From positions 1 to 22,446 of the forward strand of contig JAJXYU010000067.1 of the NCBI GenBank assembly GCA_021780395.1: DNA of 22,446 nucleotides. The letters are read 5' to 3'. The first letter of the stretch is position 1; the number at the start of each line of letters is the position of its first letter. Source of the stretch: Pseudomonadota bacterium (lineage in GTDB: Bacteria; Pseudomonadota; Gammaproteobacteria; Steroidobacterales; Steroidobacteraceae). The notes below the pieces were generated by a model that searched no databases, was not told the DNA's origin, and saw only the letters and a list, made by a program, of their open reading frames with translations. Positions 1 to 6,835 of the stretch are shown here, one piece after another. A program made the translations under genes and the position numbers.

Positions 1-1
1 G

Positions 2-352
2 CTCGCCGATCCGAACTCCGATGCCTCGGATCAGCCGGCCTACATCAAGGCGAGCGGTGCCGCGCGCGCGCGCAATCCGGAATACTGGGTCGGGCTCGGC
101 GTCTGCACGCACCTCGGCTGCGCGCCGCTCGGCGCGTTCGAGCGGCGCGGGGAATTCCAGGTCGCCGGCGTCGACCTCGGCAAGGACTGGCCGGGTGGCT
201 TCTACTGCCCTTGTCACGGGTCGAAGTACGACGCGTCGGGCCGGGTCTTCAAGAACGTCCCGGCGCCGAAGAATCTCGCAATTCCGCCGTATGCCTTCGG
301 CAAGGACTTGCGAGTCGTGGTCGGCGTCGACGACGCCTCGCAGAACGCCTAA
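2..352 (+). CDS. petA: Rieske iron-sulfur subunit of cytochrome bc1 (partial, C-terminal part)
   Basis: This is the 3' part of the ubiquinol-cytochrome c reductase Rieske protein, which passes electrons from quinol at the Qo site to cytochrome c1 in the cytoplasmic membrane. The open frame runs in from the left edge (codons from base 2) and stops at TAA 350-352, giving 116 visible residues. Both cluster-binding boxes are present: CTHLGC (104-121) and CPCHGS (206-223), supplying two Cys and two His to the 2Fe-2S centre and the Cys pair for the disulfide. The N-terminal twin-arginine signal anchor expected of the family lies outside the window. petB follows after 21 nt, so this is the first gene of a petABC operon. 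Family identity is secure; only the missing 5' end limits the call. Confidence 0.96.
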   Translation, partial: LADPNSDASDQPAYIKASGAARARNPEYWVGLGVCTHLGCAPLGAFERRGEFQVAGVDLGKDWPGGFYCPCHGSKYDASGRVFKNVPAPKNLAIPPYAFGKDLRVVVGVDDASQNA

Positions 353-373
353 ATCCGCAGGAGAGTCTGACCG

Positions 374-1633
374 ATGTCCGAATCATCCGATTCCGCCGGC
401 AACGGCCGGGGTTTGCTCCCATGGATCGACGCGCGCTTCCCGCTGACGAAGCTCTGGAAGGAGCACCTCGCGGAGTACTACGCGCCGAAGAACTTCAACT
501 TCTGGTACTTCTTCGGTTCGCTCGCGCTGCTCGTGCTCGTGAACCAGATCGTCACCGGCATCTTCCTGACGATGAACTACAAGCCGAACGCCGCCGAAGC
601 GTTCGCCTCCGTTCAGTACATCATGAACGACGTCGAGTGGGGCTGGCTGATCCGCTACATGCACACGACCGGCGCCTCGGCGTTCTTCATCGTCGTGTAC
701 CTGCACATGTTCCGCGGACTGATGTACGGGTCGGCACGCAAGCCTCGCGAACTGATCTGGATCTTCGGCTGCCTGATCTTCGTCCTGCTGATGGCCGAGG
801 CGTTCATGGGCTACGTGTTGCCGTGGGGTAACATGAGCTTCTGGGGCGCGCAGGTGATCACCTCGCTGTTCGGCAGCCTGCCGGTGATCGGTCACGGCCT
901 CCTCGAATGGATCCGCGGCGATTACGTGATCGCCGACGCGACGCTGAACCGCTTCTTCGCGCTGCACGTCGCGGCCCTGCCGCTCGCGCTGATCTTCCTC
1001 GTGATCGCGCACGTGATGGCGCTGCACGAAGTGGGTTCGAACAATCCCGACGGCATCGAGATCAAGAAGCTCAAAGGTCCGGACGGGCACCCGCTCGACG
1101 GGATCCCGTTCCACCCGTACTACACGGTCAAGGACATGGTCGGCGTCGCCGGCTTTCTGCTGATCTTCTGCGCGGTGATCTTCTTCGAGCCGACTTTCCA
1201 CGGATTCTTCCTCGAGAGCGCGAATTTCACGCCGGCGAATCCGTTGCAGACGCCGCCCGACATCACCCCGGTGTGGTACTTCACGCCGTTCTACGCGATG
1301 CTCCGCGCGGTGCCGTCGTTCGCGGGCACCCAGGTCTGGGGCGTGCTGGTGATGGGCTCGGCGATCGTGGTGCTGTTCTTCGTGCCCTGGCTCGACCGAT
1401 CACCGGTGAAGTCGATCCGCTACAAGGGTCCGATCTACAAGATCGCGCTGGCACTCTTCGTCGTCGCGTTCGTCACGCTCGGCGATTGCGGGATGCATCC
1501 TCCCGCGGGAATCTATCCGCTGCTCGCGAGAGCCGGGACCGCCATGTATTTCGCATTCTTTTTGCTGATGCCCTGGTATACGAAGATCGATCGTGTGAAG
1601 CCGGTGCCGGAGAGGGTGACGGGACATGCTTAA
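374..1633 (+). CDS. petB: Cytochrome b subunit of the bc1 complex
   Basis: This 419-residue integral membrane protein carries hemes bL and bH and forms the quinone sites of the bc1 complex. Heme ligands are visible as H97 and H111 in one helix, and H198 and H213 in another. The 15-residue step of the second pair resembles what I recall for beta/gamma-proteobacterial and b6-type proteins rather than the 14 of mitochondrial cytochrome b. Other family marks are the GYVLPWG segment and HEVGSNNP after the fourth ligand. The Qo-site motif, usually PEWY, reads PVWY (299-302). The length suits a fused cytochrome b with all C-terminal helices, not a split b6/subunit IV. The start is supported by AGGAG at 359-363, 10 nt before ATG. 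The 3' end overlaps petC by 8 nt, implying coupled translation. Confidence 0.97.
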   Translation: MSESSDSAGNGRGLLPWIDARFPLTKLWKEHLAEYYAPKNFNFWYFFGSLALLVLVNQIVTGIFLTMNYKPNAAEAFASVQYIMNDVEWGWLIRYMHTTGASAFFIVVYLHMFRGLMYGSARKPRELIWIFGCLIFVLLMAEAFMGYVLPWGNMSFWGAQVITSLFGSLPVIGHGLLEWIRGDYVIADATLNRFFALHVAALPLALIFLVIAHVMALHEVGSNNPDGIEIKKLKGPDGHPLDGIPFHPYYTVKDMVGVAGFLLIFCAVIFFEPTFHGFFLESANFTPANPLQTPPDITPVWYFTPFYAMLRAVPSFAGTQVWGVLVMGSAIVVLFFVPWLDRSPVKSIRYKGPIYKIALALFVVAFVTLGDCGMHPPAGIYPLLARAGTAMYFAFFLLMPWYTKIDRVKPVPERVTGHA

Positions 1634-2369
1634 GCGACTGTTGTTGATTGCGGCGATTGTCGTTCCGTTTGGTGCGGCGCTCGCCCAGGAGGCGGATTTC
1701 CCGCTGCAGCACGTGCACACGAACATCAACGACGTCCAGTCGTTGCAGCGTGGGGCGCGCGACTTCATGAGCTACTGTTCGGGCTGCCATTCGTTGCGCT
1801 ACCTGCGCTACGAGCGCATGGCGAAGGACCTGCAGATCCCGCTGCCGTTGCTCAAGAAGAATCTGATGCTGACCTCGAAGAAGCCGCTCGATCACATCCT
1901 CTCGGCGATGCCGTCGAATGACGCGGTCAAATGGTTCGGCGTCGAACCCCCGGACCTCACGCTGATGGCCCGCTACATGGGCAAGGACTACATCTATTCG
2001 TTCCTGAAGGGCTTCTACGCGGACAAGACGCGGCTCTGGGGGGTGAACAACCTCTACAAGCCGAACGTCGCGATGCCATTCGTCCTCGCGACGCTCCAGG
2101 GCGTACAGAAGCCGGTCTACAAGAGTGTGACCGACGCATCCGGGCACACCAGCATGCAGCTGGTCGGCGTCGCGCCGGGGACGGGCGGTTCGATGACGCC
2201 TGCGCAGTACGATGAGTTCGTCACGGACATCACCAACTTCCTGAACTACACGGCGGAGCCGATCAAGGCGGAGCGCCGGTCGCTCGGCGTGTACGTGATG
2301 CTGTTCCTCGCGCTGTTCTTCGTGCTCACCTATCTGCTGAAGAAGGAATACTGGAAGGACGTTCATTGA
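1626..2369 (+). CDS. petC: Cytochrome c1 subunit of the bc1 complex
   Basis: This 247-residue, membrane-anchored c-type cytochrome accepts electrons from the Rieske centre and passes them to soluble or membrane cytochrome c. An N-terminal signal peptide (residues 1-20, ending AALA) directs export. The heme-attachment motif is C51-S-G-C54-H55. M150, in NVAMPF, is the likely sixth ligand. A C-terminal transmembrane helix (about 219-240) ends in a basic, aromatic cytoplasmic tail, as usual in the family. The ATG overlaps the end of petB by 8 nt and a GAGAGGG-type ribosome site lies about 10 nt upstream, inside petB. A strong GC hairpin begins 5 nt after the stop codon and may separate this operon from sspAB. 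Confidence 0.97.
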   Translation: MLKRLLLIAAIVVPFGAALAQEADFPLQHVHTNINDVQSLQRGARDFMSYCSGCHSLRYLRYERMAKDLQIPLPLLKKNLMLTSKKPLDHILSAMPSNDAVKWFGVEPPDLTLMARYMGKDYIYSFLKGFYADKTRLWGVNNLYKPNVAMPFVLATLQGVQKPVYKSVTDASGHTSMQLVGVAPGTGGSMTPAQYDEFVTDITNFLNYTAEPIKAERRSLGVYVMLFLALFFVLTYLLKKEYWKDVH

Positions 2370-2374
2370 ACGCG

Positions 2375-2399
2375 CGGCCGCGGCGGCTGGCCGCGGCCG
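2375..2399 (+). other. Perfect 9-bp GC hairpin between petC and sspA
   Basis: CGGCCGCGG (2375-2383) is followed by a 7-nt loop and its exact reverse complement CCGCGGCCG (2391-2399). It starts 5 nt after the petC stop. No T tract follows on either strand, so it is not a canonical intrinsic terminator. It could protect the 3' end of petABC mRNA, attenuate transcription into sspAB, or assist Rho-dependent ending. The structure is directly visible; the role is inferred. Confidence 0.5.
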
Positions 2400-2421
2400 G
2401 CGTGATCGGGAGACGGCGTTC

Positions 2422-3039
2422 GTGCCTCGCCGCGCTGTAATGACGCTGTTTTCAGGGCCCACCGACCCGTGGAGCCACCGGGTCCGGCTGGTGCTCGCCG
2501 AAAAGGGCATCGCGATCGACATCGTCAACGCCGAGGTCGGCAAGTTGCCGGAGGACTTGCTGGAGCTGAACCCGTACCACAGCCTGCCGACCCTGGTCGA
2601 TCGAGACCTGGTGCTCTACGACTCCCGGGTCATCATCGACTACCTCGACGAGCGCTATCCGCATCCGCCGCTGATGCCGATCGATCCGGTGACCCGGGCG
2701 CAGTTCCGGGTCGCTTTGTACCGGGTGGAGCGCGACTGGTACGGAATGGCCGGAGACATCCAGTCGGATCCTCAGGGCAAAGCCGCGGCACAGGCGCGCA
2801 AGATCCTCGGTGAAGCGATCAGCGCGAGTGCCGAGGTCTTCCGGGCGAAGCCGTTCTTCCTGAGCGACGAGTTCTCCCTGGTCGATGCGAGCATCGCGCC
2901 GATCCTGTGGCGCCTGCCAGCCTTCGGCATCGAACTGTCCGCCCAGGCCCAGCCGATCGTGAAGTACATGCACGGGATCTTCTCGCGTCCGTCGTTCCGG
3001 GCGTCGTTGACCGAAGCCGAGCGGGGCATGCGCGCGTGA
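2422..3039 (+). CDS. sspA: Stringent starvation protein A (GST-fold RNA polymerase-associated protein)
   Basis: This 205-residue glutathione-S-transferase-fold protein binds RNA polymerase in E. coli and adjusts transcription in stationary phase and acid stress. The N-terminal thioredoxin-like domain opens with MTLFSGPTDPWSHRVR and the C-terminal helical domain has FLSDEFSLVDA. The YLDERYPHPPLMP stretch contains the PHPP surface patch that is conserved in SspA and not in true GSTs. The chosen start is GTG at 2422 with GGGAG at 2408-2412. An in-frame ATG at 2440 (codon 7) is the alternative, but E. coli SspA also has a short leader before MTLFSGPTD. The stop overlaps the sspB start by 4 nt (GTGA), and the petABC-sspAB order is typical of gammaproteobacteria. 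Confidence 0.95.
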   Translation: MPRRAVMTLFSGPTDPWSHRVRLVLAEKGIAIDIVNAEVGKLPEDLLELNPYHSLPTLVDRDLVLYDSRVIIDYLDERYPHPPLMPIDPVTRAQFRVALYRVERDWYGMAGDIQSDPQGKAAAQARKILGEAISASAEVFRAKPFFLSDEFSLVDASIAPILWRLPAFGIELSAQAQPIVKYMHGIFSRPSFRASLTEAERGMRA

Positions 3040-3470
3040 AGCCTCGCCGGCCATACCTCCTGCGGGCGCTGCACGAATGGATCGGTGACAGCGGCGAGAC
3101 GCCGCACGTCGTCGTCGACGCGGGAGTCGACGGCGTGGTCGTGCCGCGGCCCTACGTGAAGGATGGCAAGATCGTGCTGAACGTCAGCCTGAGCGCGACC
3201 CGAGGCCTACAACTGGGCAACGATGCGCTGTCGTTCGATGCGCGATTCGGTGGCGCGAGCTTCTCGGTGTACGTTCCGGTGCGTGCGGTGCTCGGGATCT
3301 ATTCGCGCGAGTCGGGGCAGGGGATGATCTTCTCCGAGGGCGATGCCGACCCCGATCCCGGCGATTCGCCCAGTCCGCCGAGCCCGGCGGCGAGCGCGGG
3401 TGAGCCTGCGGCGCCGGCTGGCAAGGGCGGCAAGTCGAGCAAGCGTCCGAAGCTTCAGGTGGTGAAGTAA
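3036..3470 (+). CDS. sspB: SspB, ClpXP specificity-enhancing adaptor
   Basis: This 144-residue adaptor tethers ssrA-tagged proteins to the ClpXP protease. The globular substrate-binding domain (about 1-100) starts with RRPYLLRALHEWI and contains LNVSLSATRGL and DARFGGASF, all recognisable against E. coli SspB. A flexible linker rich in Pro, Ala, Ser and Gly (about 101-135) leads to the C-terminal ClpX-binding module, which ends RPKLQVVK (E. coli ends RPALRVVK). The start is GTG at 3036, overlapping the sspA stop as GTGA. Upstream in-frame codons belong to sspA sequence in another frame. The linker seems less acidic than in E. coli and has a basic patch before the final motif. Confidence 0.95.
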   Translation: MKPRRPYLLRALHEWIGDSGETPHVVVDAGVDGVVVPRPYVKDGKIVLNVSLSATRGLQLGNDALSFDARFGGASFSVYVPVRAVLGIYSRESGQGMIFSEGDADPDPGDSPSPPSPAASAGEPAAPAGKGGKSSKRPKLQVVK

Positions 3471-3475
3471 TCGGG

Positions 3476-3491
3476 CCTGCCGGCCGGCAGG
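3476..3491. terminator. Hairpin between convergent sspB and yraN
   Basis: CCTGCC (3476-3481), loop GGCC and GGCAGG (3486-3491) make a 6-bp stem inside a longer perfect palindrome (3477-3490). It sits 5 nt after the sspB stop, in the 54-nt gap between convergent genes, where a bidirectional terminator is expected. No T tract follows on either strand, so function is only suggested by position. Confidence 0.35.
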
Positions 3492-3524
3492 GCGCCCGGT
3501 CCTGCCCTCGGGCGGCGCGGTGCG

Positions 3525-3914
3525 TCAGACGCAGCGGAACGCATCCCGGACCCAGGTCAGCCGGCCCCGGTCGTCCGGCGGCCCGTCGATGCCGACCACG
3601 TCGAAGCGCACTCGCGCATCGCGCCAGCGGCGCTCGATCAGCAGGAACCGCGCGGTCGCCCGCGCGATGCGCCGCTGCTTCGCGATCGTCACGGAATGCA
3701 GCGAGCCCCCGAAATCCGCTCCGCCGCGCTGACGCACCTCGACGATCACGAGCGTTCCACGCTCTTCGCAGATCAGATCGATCTCGCCGAGTCGGCACCG
3801 GACGTTACGCGCGATCAGGGCCAGCCCTTGCGACTCGAGAAAGCGCGCCGCGAGTTGCTCGGCGGCCGCGCCGGCGGCGGCGCGCGCCGAGGAGTGACCG
3901 GCCGAGTCGTGCAT
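3525..3914 (-). CDS. yraN: YraN family (UPF0102) nuclease-fold protein
   Basis: This 129-residue protein belongs to the UPF0102/YraN family, which has a restriction-endonuclease-like (PD-D/ExK) fold; its cellular role is not firmly known. The signature GEIDLI (residues 43-48) and VEVRQR (58-63) supply the acidic residues D46 and E59. Lys of the ExK element is Arg, as I recall for E. coli YraN too. RFDVVGID near the C terminus and the ending DAFRCV are also typical. The start is ATG at 3914-3912, where family similarity begins; no clear ribosome site precedes it. It lies 92 nt downstream of lpoA on the same strand, the usual lpoA-yraN pairing, and converges with sspB. Confidence 0.92.
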   Translation of the reverse strand: MHDSAGHSSARAAAGAAAEQLAARFLESQGLALIARNVRCRLGEIDLICEERGTLVIVEVRQRGGADFGGSLHSVTIAKQRRIARATARFLLIERRWRDARVRFDVVGIDGPPDDRGRLTWVRDAFRCV

Positions 3915-3984
3915 GCACGCAGTATCGCGCGCGACCGCCGCGCGGGTCTTCGCGCCTTTCTGGCCAGATTGGCGACAAATGACG

Positions 3985-4004
3985 GCGGCGCCGACGGGCG
4001 CCGC
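3985..4004 (-). terminator. Perfect 8-bp hairpin between lpoA and yraN
   Basis: GCGGCGCC (3985-3992), a 4-nt loop (3993-3996) and GGCGCCGC (3997-4004) form a perfect 8-bp GC stem. It begins 2 nt after the lpoA stop codon in the direction of transcription. What follows on the minus strand is CGTCATTTG, not a run of T. It may reduce readthrough into yraN or stabilise lpoA mRNA. Confidence 0.4.
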
Positions 4005-4006
4005 GA

Positions 4007-5806
4007 TCAGAGCGGACTCGGGACTCCGTCGCGAATCACTGCCCAGTCGAGTCCGCGCCGGATTCGACCCAGATCGTCGAGCCGAAGCTGGCCGGTCACG
4101 CCGGCAAGCTCCGTGCCTCCGGCGAGGTACCCCGAGCGCAAGGCCGGGACCAGGCGATAAGCGTCGAAGCCGAACGCGTACAGCGGGCCCCAGCGCGCGG
4201 TCTGGTTCGGCCACGCGGCATCGACCGACGCGCGGATCTTCGCGGTCACGGGATCCGAGGAGATCATCCACGGCATGTCCGGGAAACGCATGCCGTCGAC
4301 GTCGGAGTTCGCGACCGGTCCCGGCGCGTAGCCGTCGGGCATCGCATAGACGGGGATGTCGCCGGCGTAATTGAACTTCAGTTGCGGCATCACGAGCCGG
4401 GTGATGCTCGGCGGGCCCGCGACGAACACGAAGGTCGCATCGCCGCGATGGCCCTCGGGCTCGCCCGGCGTCGCGCCGATCTCGAGGGTCGAGCGAATGA
4501 TGCCGGAGAAGTTGATCTGTCCGGCCGCGTAGCGGCCGAGCGCGAGCACGCTGCCGCCATGCCGCTCGAGCTCGGCCCGGAACGCGTCGGCGACGCGCTC
4601 ACCCCACTCGCCCTGGGGGACGATCGCGACACCGTGCAAACGGCCGTCCGCGATCAGTCGCCGAGCGACGGTGCGTGCCTCGTCCTCCGGGCGCAGCGCG
4701 AACTGATAGAAATTGCGGGGCGCCGCAATCGAGTTCGCGAGGAAGTTCAGTGCGAGGATCGGGATGCGCCCGGACGCGAGCGGCGCGATGGCTGCGACGT
4801 CCTGCTTGGTCAGCGGACCGACGATGAAGTCCGCCCCATCCGCGACCGCCCGCGAATACACGGTTGCGACCGGCGTCGCCGCGACGTTGTAGATGCGTAC
4901 CCGCGGCCGTGACGCGGCGTCCTGCTGGAAGTAGGCTGCGAGGAACCCGTCCCGCACCGCGACCCCGGCGGCTCCGGCCGGACCCGACAGCGGCAGCAGC
5001 AACGCGATCCGTTGCGGGAACCGCGTGACCTCGCGCAACTCCTGGTGCTCGGCGGCGGCGACGGTCGCGTCCGCCGGATGATCCGGGAACCGGGCCCGCC
5101 AGGCCGCGAGCGCCGCGGTGACGCCCATCGGATTGCGATCGAAGTCCCGCGCGACCGGTCCGAGCGCGAGCCACCCGGCGACGACCGGACCACTGCGGGG
5201 CGGCAGCGCGAACGACGCGCCGCGAGCCGCGGCGGCGCGGATCTGCCCGAACAGCTGATCGCGATTCGCGCGGACCGCGGCGGGATCGGCGAGCCAGCGC
5301 TCGCGCTCGAGGTATGCGCGCACGCCGGCGGCCACGTCGCCGACCAGGAATTCCGCCTGGCCTCGCAAAGCCCAGTACTGGATGGCGGCGCCGGCCGCCT
5401 GCGGCGGCTGGATGCGGGCAAGGTCGCGCAAAGCGGCCTCGCCATTGCGGCTGGCGACGCCGACGGACGCGCCAACGAGGGCGCGTAGCACCGGGTATCG
5501 GACGCTCGCAGCGGGCGATACGGTGGCGAGCGCCTGGTGCGCGGCGCTCGGATTGCCGGACGCGAGCCACTGCTGCGCGCTCTTCAGTTCGTAGTAGTCG
5601 CGGTCCGCGGGCTGGCTCGCCGCAAGCGCCGCATAGGCCTGCGCGGCCTGCACGTGGCGGCCCTGTCCGGCGAGTGCGGCCGCGCTCGCGGTGCCGCCGG
5701 CGAGGGGCGCCTCGACGGGCCGGACGAGACTGCAGCCGGCGAGCGCAGCACTCGCGATCGCGATCGCCCAGATCGATCTCGATGGACGTCGTCGGAACGC
5801 TGCCAT
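4007..5806 (-). CDS. lpoA: LpoA-like outer-membrane lipoprotein activator of a class A penicillin-binding protein
   Basis: This 599-residue lipoprotein has a signal peptide and a lipobox ending L22-A-G-C25, so the mature protein starts at lipidated Cys25. The N-terminal part (about 40-250) is Ala-rich and helical, in keeping with the TPR-like domain of LpoA. From about residue 266 (RIALLLPLSGPAG) it has a periplasmic-binding-protein fold, with later stretches such as DGADFIVGPLTKQDV. In E. coli LpoA reaches from the outer membrane to activate PBP1A. E. coli LpoA is 678 residues, so this one is somewhat short. The position divergent from rsmI and upstream of yraN is the classic LpoA locus. A perfect TATAAT lies 42-47 bp upstream of the ATG. 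The partner PBP is not in the window. Confidence 0.9.
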   Translation of the reverse strand: MAAFRRRPSRSIWAIAIASAALAGCSLVRPVEAPLAGGTASAAALAGQGRHVQAAQAYAALAASQPADRDYYELKSAQQWLASGNPSAAHQALATVSPAASVRYPVLRALVGASVGVASRNGEAALRDLARIQPPQAAGAAIQYWALRGQAEFLVGDVAAGVRAYLERERWLADPAAVRANRDQLFGQIRAAAARGASFALPPRSGPVVAGWLALGPVARDFDRNPMGVTAALAAWRARFPDHPADATVAAAEHQELREVTRFPQRIALLLPLSGPAGAAGVAVRDGFLAAYFQQDAASRPRVRIYNVAATPVATVYSRAVADGADFIVGPLTKQDVAAIAPLASGRIPILALNFLANSIAAPRNFYQFALRPEDEARTVARRLIADGRLHGVAIVPQGEWGERVADAFRAELERHGGSVLALGRYAAGQINFSGIIRSTLEIGATPGEPEGHRGDATFVFVAGPPSITRLVMPQLKFNYAGDIPVYAMPDGYAPGPVANSDVDGMRFPDMPWMISSDPVTAKIRASVDAAWPNQTARWGPLYAFGFDAYRLVPALRSGYLAGGTELAGVTGQLRLDDLGRIRRGLDWAVIRDGVPSPL

Positions 5807-5847
5807 AGGCTGTGTACCCTGTTGCCGTACCCGGATTCGAGGCGCGA

Positions 5848-5853
5848 ATTATA
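5848..5853 (-). promoter_or_regulatory. Candidate -10 element for lpoA
   Basis: Read on the minus strand, 5853-5848 is TATAAT, the perfect sigma70 -10 hexamer, in the only AT-rich patch between the divergent lpoA and rsmI genes. Start of transcription would fall near 5841, leaving a leader of about 35 nt with an AGGG ribosome site about 10 nt before the lpoA ATG. The -35 region (around 5870-5876) matches TTGACA poorly. Confidence 0.4.
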
Positions 5854-6738
5854 GTGGGAAACGCTGCTCCCGGCAGGCTGTACGTGGTCGCGACGCCGAT
5901 CGGCAACCTGGGGGATCTCAGTCCGCGGGCGCGCGAGACGCTCGCGGGCTGCGCACTGATCGCGGCGGAAGATACCCGCCACAGCGCGGTGCTGCTGCGC
6001 CACTTCGGGATCACCACGCCGCTGGTGTCGCTGCACGGACACAACGAGCGCGAGCGCACGCCGGCGCTGCTCGCCCGGCTCGCGGCGGGCGAGCACCTCG
6101 CGCTGATCAGCGACGCCGGCACGCCGGCGATCAGTGATCCGGGCCAGACGCTGGTGCAGGCCGCCGCCGCCGCGGGAATCGAGATCGTCGCGGTGCCGGG
6201 CCCGTGCGCCGCGATCGCGGCGCTGTCGATCGCGGGTTTGCCGACCGCGGCGTTCGCGTTCGAAGGCTTTCTGCCGTCGCGCCGTGGCGCGCGCCGCCGG
6301 CGCCTCGGCGAGCTCGCGCCGGAATCCCGGACCCTGGTGTTCTACGAGGCGCCGCACCGCTTGCGCGAGATGCTCGAGGACTGCGCGGCGACCCTCGGGC
6401 GGGAGCGCCGGGCGGCAATCGCCCGGGAGCTGACGAAAGTGCACGAGCAGGTCCGGCGTGGCGAACTCGGCGAGCTCGCCGCGCTCGCGACGCAGGAGTC
6501 GTCGCTCGCGCGCGGGGAGCTCGTCATCGCGATCGAGGGGGCTGCCGCCGGGGCTGCTGCGGACGACCCGGCTGCGGCGGAACTCGACCGCGTGCTGCGG
6601 GTGCTGCTCGGCGAATTGCCGCTCGCGCAGGCGGCGCGGCTCGCGGCGCGGCTCGTCGGCGCGCGCGACAACGAGGCGTATCGCCGCGCGCTCGCGCTGC
6701 GCGCCGCGGATGCCGCCTCCGACCACCCAGCGACCTGA
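5854..6738 (+). CDS. rsmI: 16S rRNA (cytidine1402-2'-O)-methyltransferase RsmI
   Basis: This SAM-dependent enzyme 2'-O-methylates C1402 in the decoding centre of 16S rRNA, the same nucleotide that RsmH N4-methylates. The tetrapyrrole-methylase-type fold is evident from LYVVATPIGNLGD near the N terminus, AEDTRHS, LISDAGTPAISDPG, VPGPCAAIAALS and FYEAPHRL. The preferred start is GTG at 5854, giving 294 residues, near the family's usual 286. An upstream in-frame GTG at 5812 would add 14 residues (MYPVAVPG...) without family character and sits only 5 nt from the lpoA start. The gene is divergent from lpoA and upstream of rnpB. Its C terminus (Ala-rich, about 235-294) contains the usual helical RsmI tail. 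The RsmI/RsmH pair is split here only by rnpB and mraZ. Confidence 0.94.
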   Translation: MGNAAPGRLYVVATPIGNLGDLSPRARETLAGCALIAAEDTRHSAVLLRHFGITTPLVSLHGHNERERTPALLARLAAGEHLALISDAGTPAISDPGQTLVQAAAAAGIEIVAVPGPCAAIAALSIAGLPTAAFAFEGFLPSRRGARRRRLGELAPESRTLVFYEAPHRLREMLEDCAATLGRERRAAIARELTKVHEQVRRGELGELAALATQESSLARGELVIAIEGAAAGAAADDPAAAELDRVLRVLLGELPLAQAARLAARLVGARDNEAYRRALALRAADAASDHPAT

Positions 6739-6784
6739 CGCGTGGCGCGCAAGGCCGATCGCGCCCGCGTGTCGCCGGGTGGGG

Positions 6785-6821
6785 AACCGCTCGCATCGTG
6801 CGAAGTCCGCGGGCGGTTTTT
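6785..6821 (+). terminator. Likely intrinsic terminator after rsmI
   Basis: AACCGC (6785-6790) pairs with GCGGTT (6813-6818), enclosing a small hairpin TCGCA-TCG-TGCGA (6791-6803), and is followed by a T5 tract (6817-6821). An alternative 8-bp pairing joins 6762-6769 with 6808-6815. Both end just at the T run. It lies 46 nt after the rsmI stop and just before rnpB, so it would insulate rnpB from upstream transcription. Confidence 0.5.
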
Positions 6822-6827
6822 GTTAAT
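6798..6827 (+). promoter_or_regulatory. Candidate rnpB promoter
   Basis: GTTAAT (6822-6827, four of six consensus bases) lies the right distance upstream of the inferred RNA start near 6834-6836. GTGCGA (6798-6803) is a weak -35 match at 18-bp spacing. RNase P RNA is normally made from its own promoter, which supports the location, but the hexamers are poor. The elements overlap the presumed rsmI terminator. Confidence 0.35.
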
Positions 6828-6835
6828 CTAGGCAC

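Noticed and set aside
3915..4271. 119-codon N-terminal extension of yraN
   Set aside because: It would overlap the end of lpoA and is Arg/Pro-rich without YraN similarity; the family match begins at the ATG at 3914.
4599..6122. 507-codon minus-strand frame over lpoA and the start of rsmI
   Set aside because: It is out of frame with LpoA, which has a signal peptide, lipobox and recognisable binding-protein domain. This frame is Arg-rich and spans the divergent promoter.
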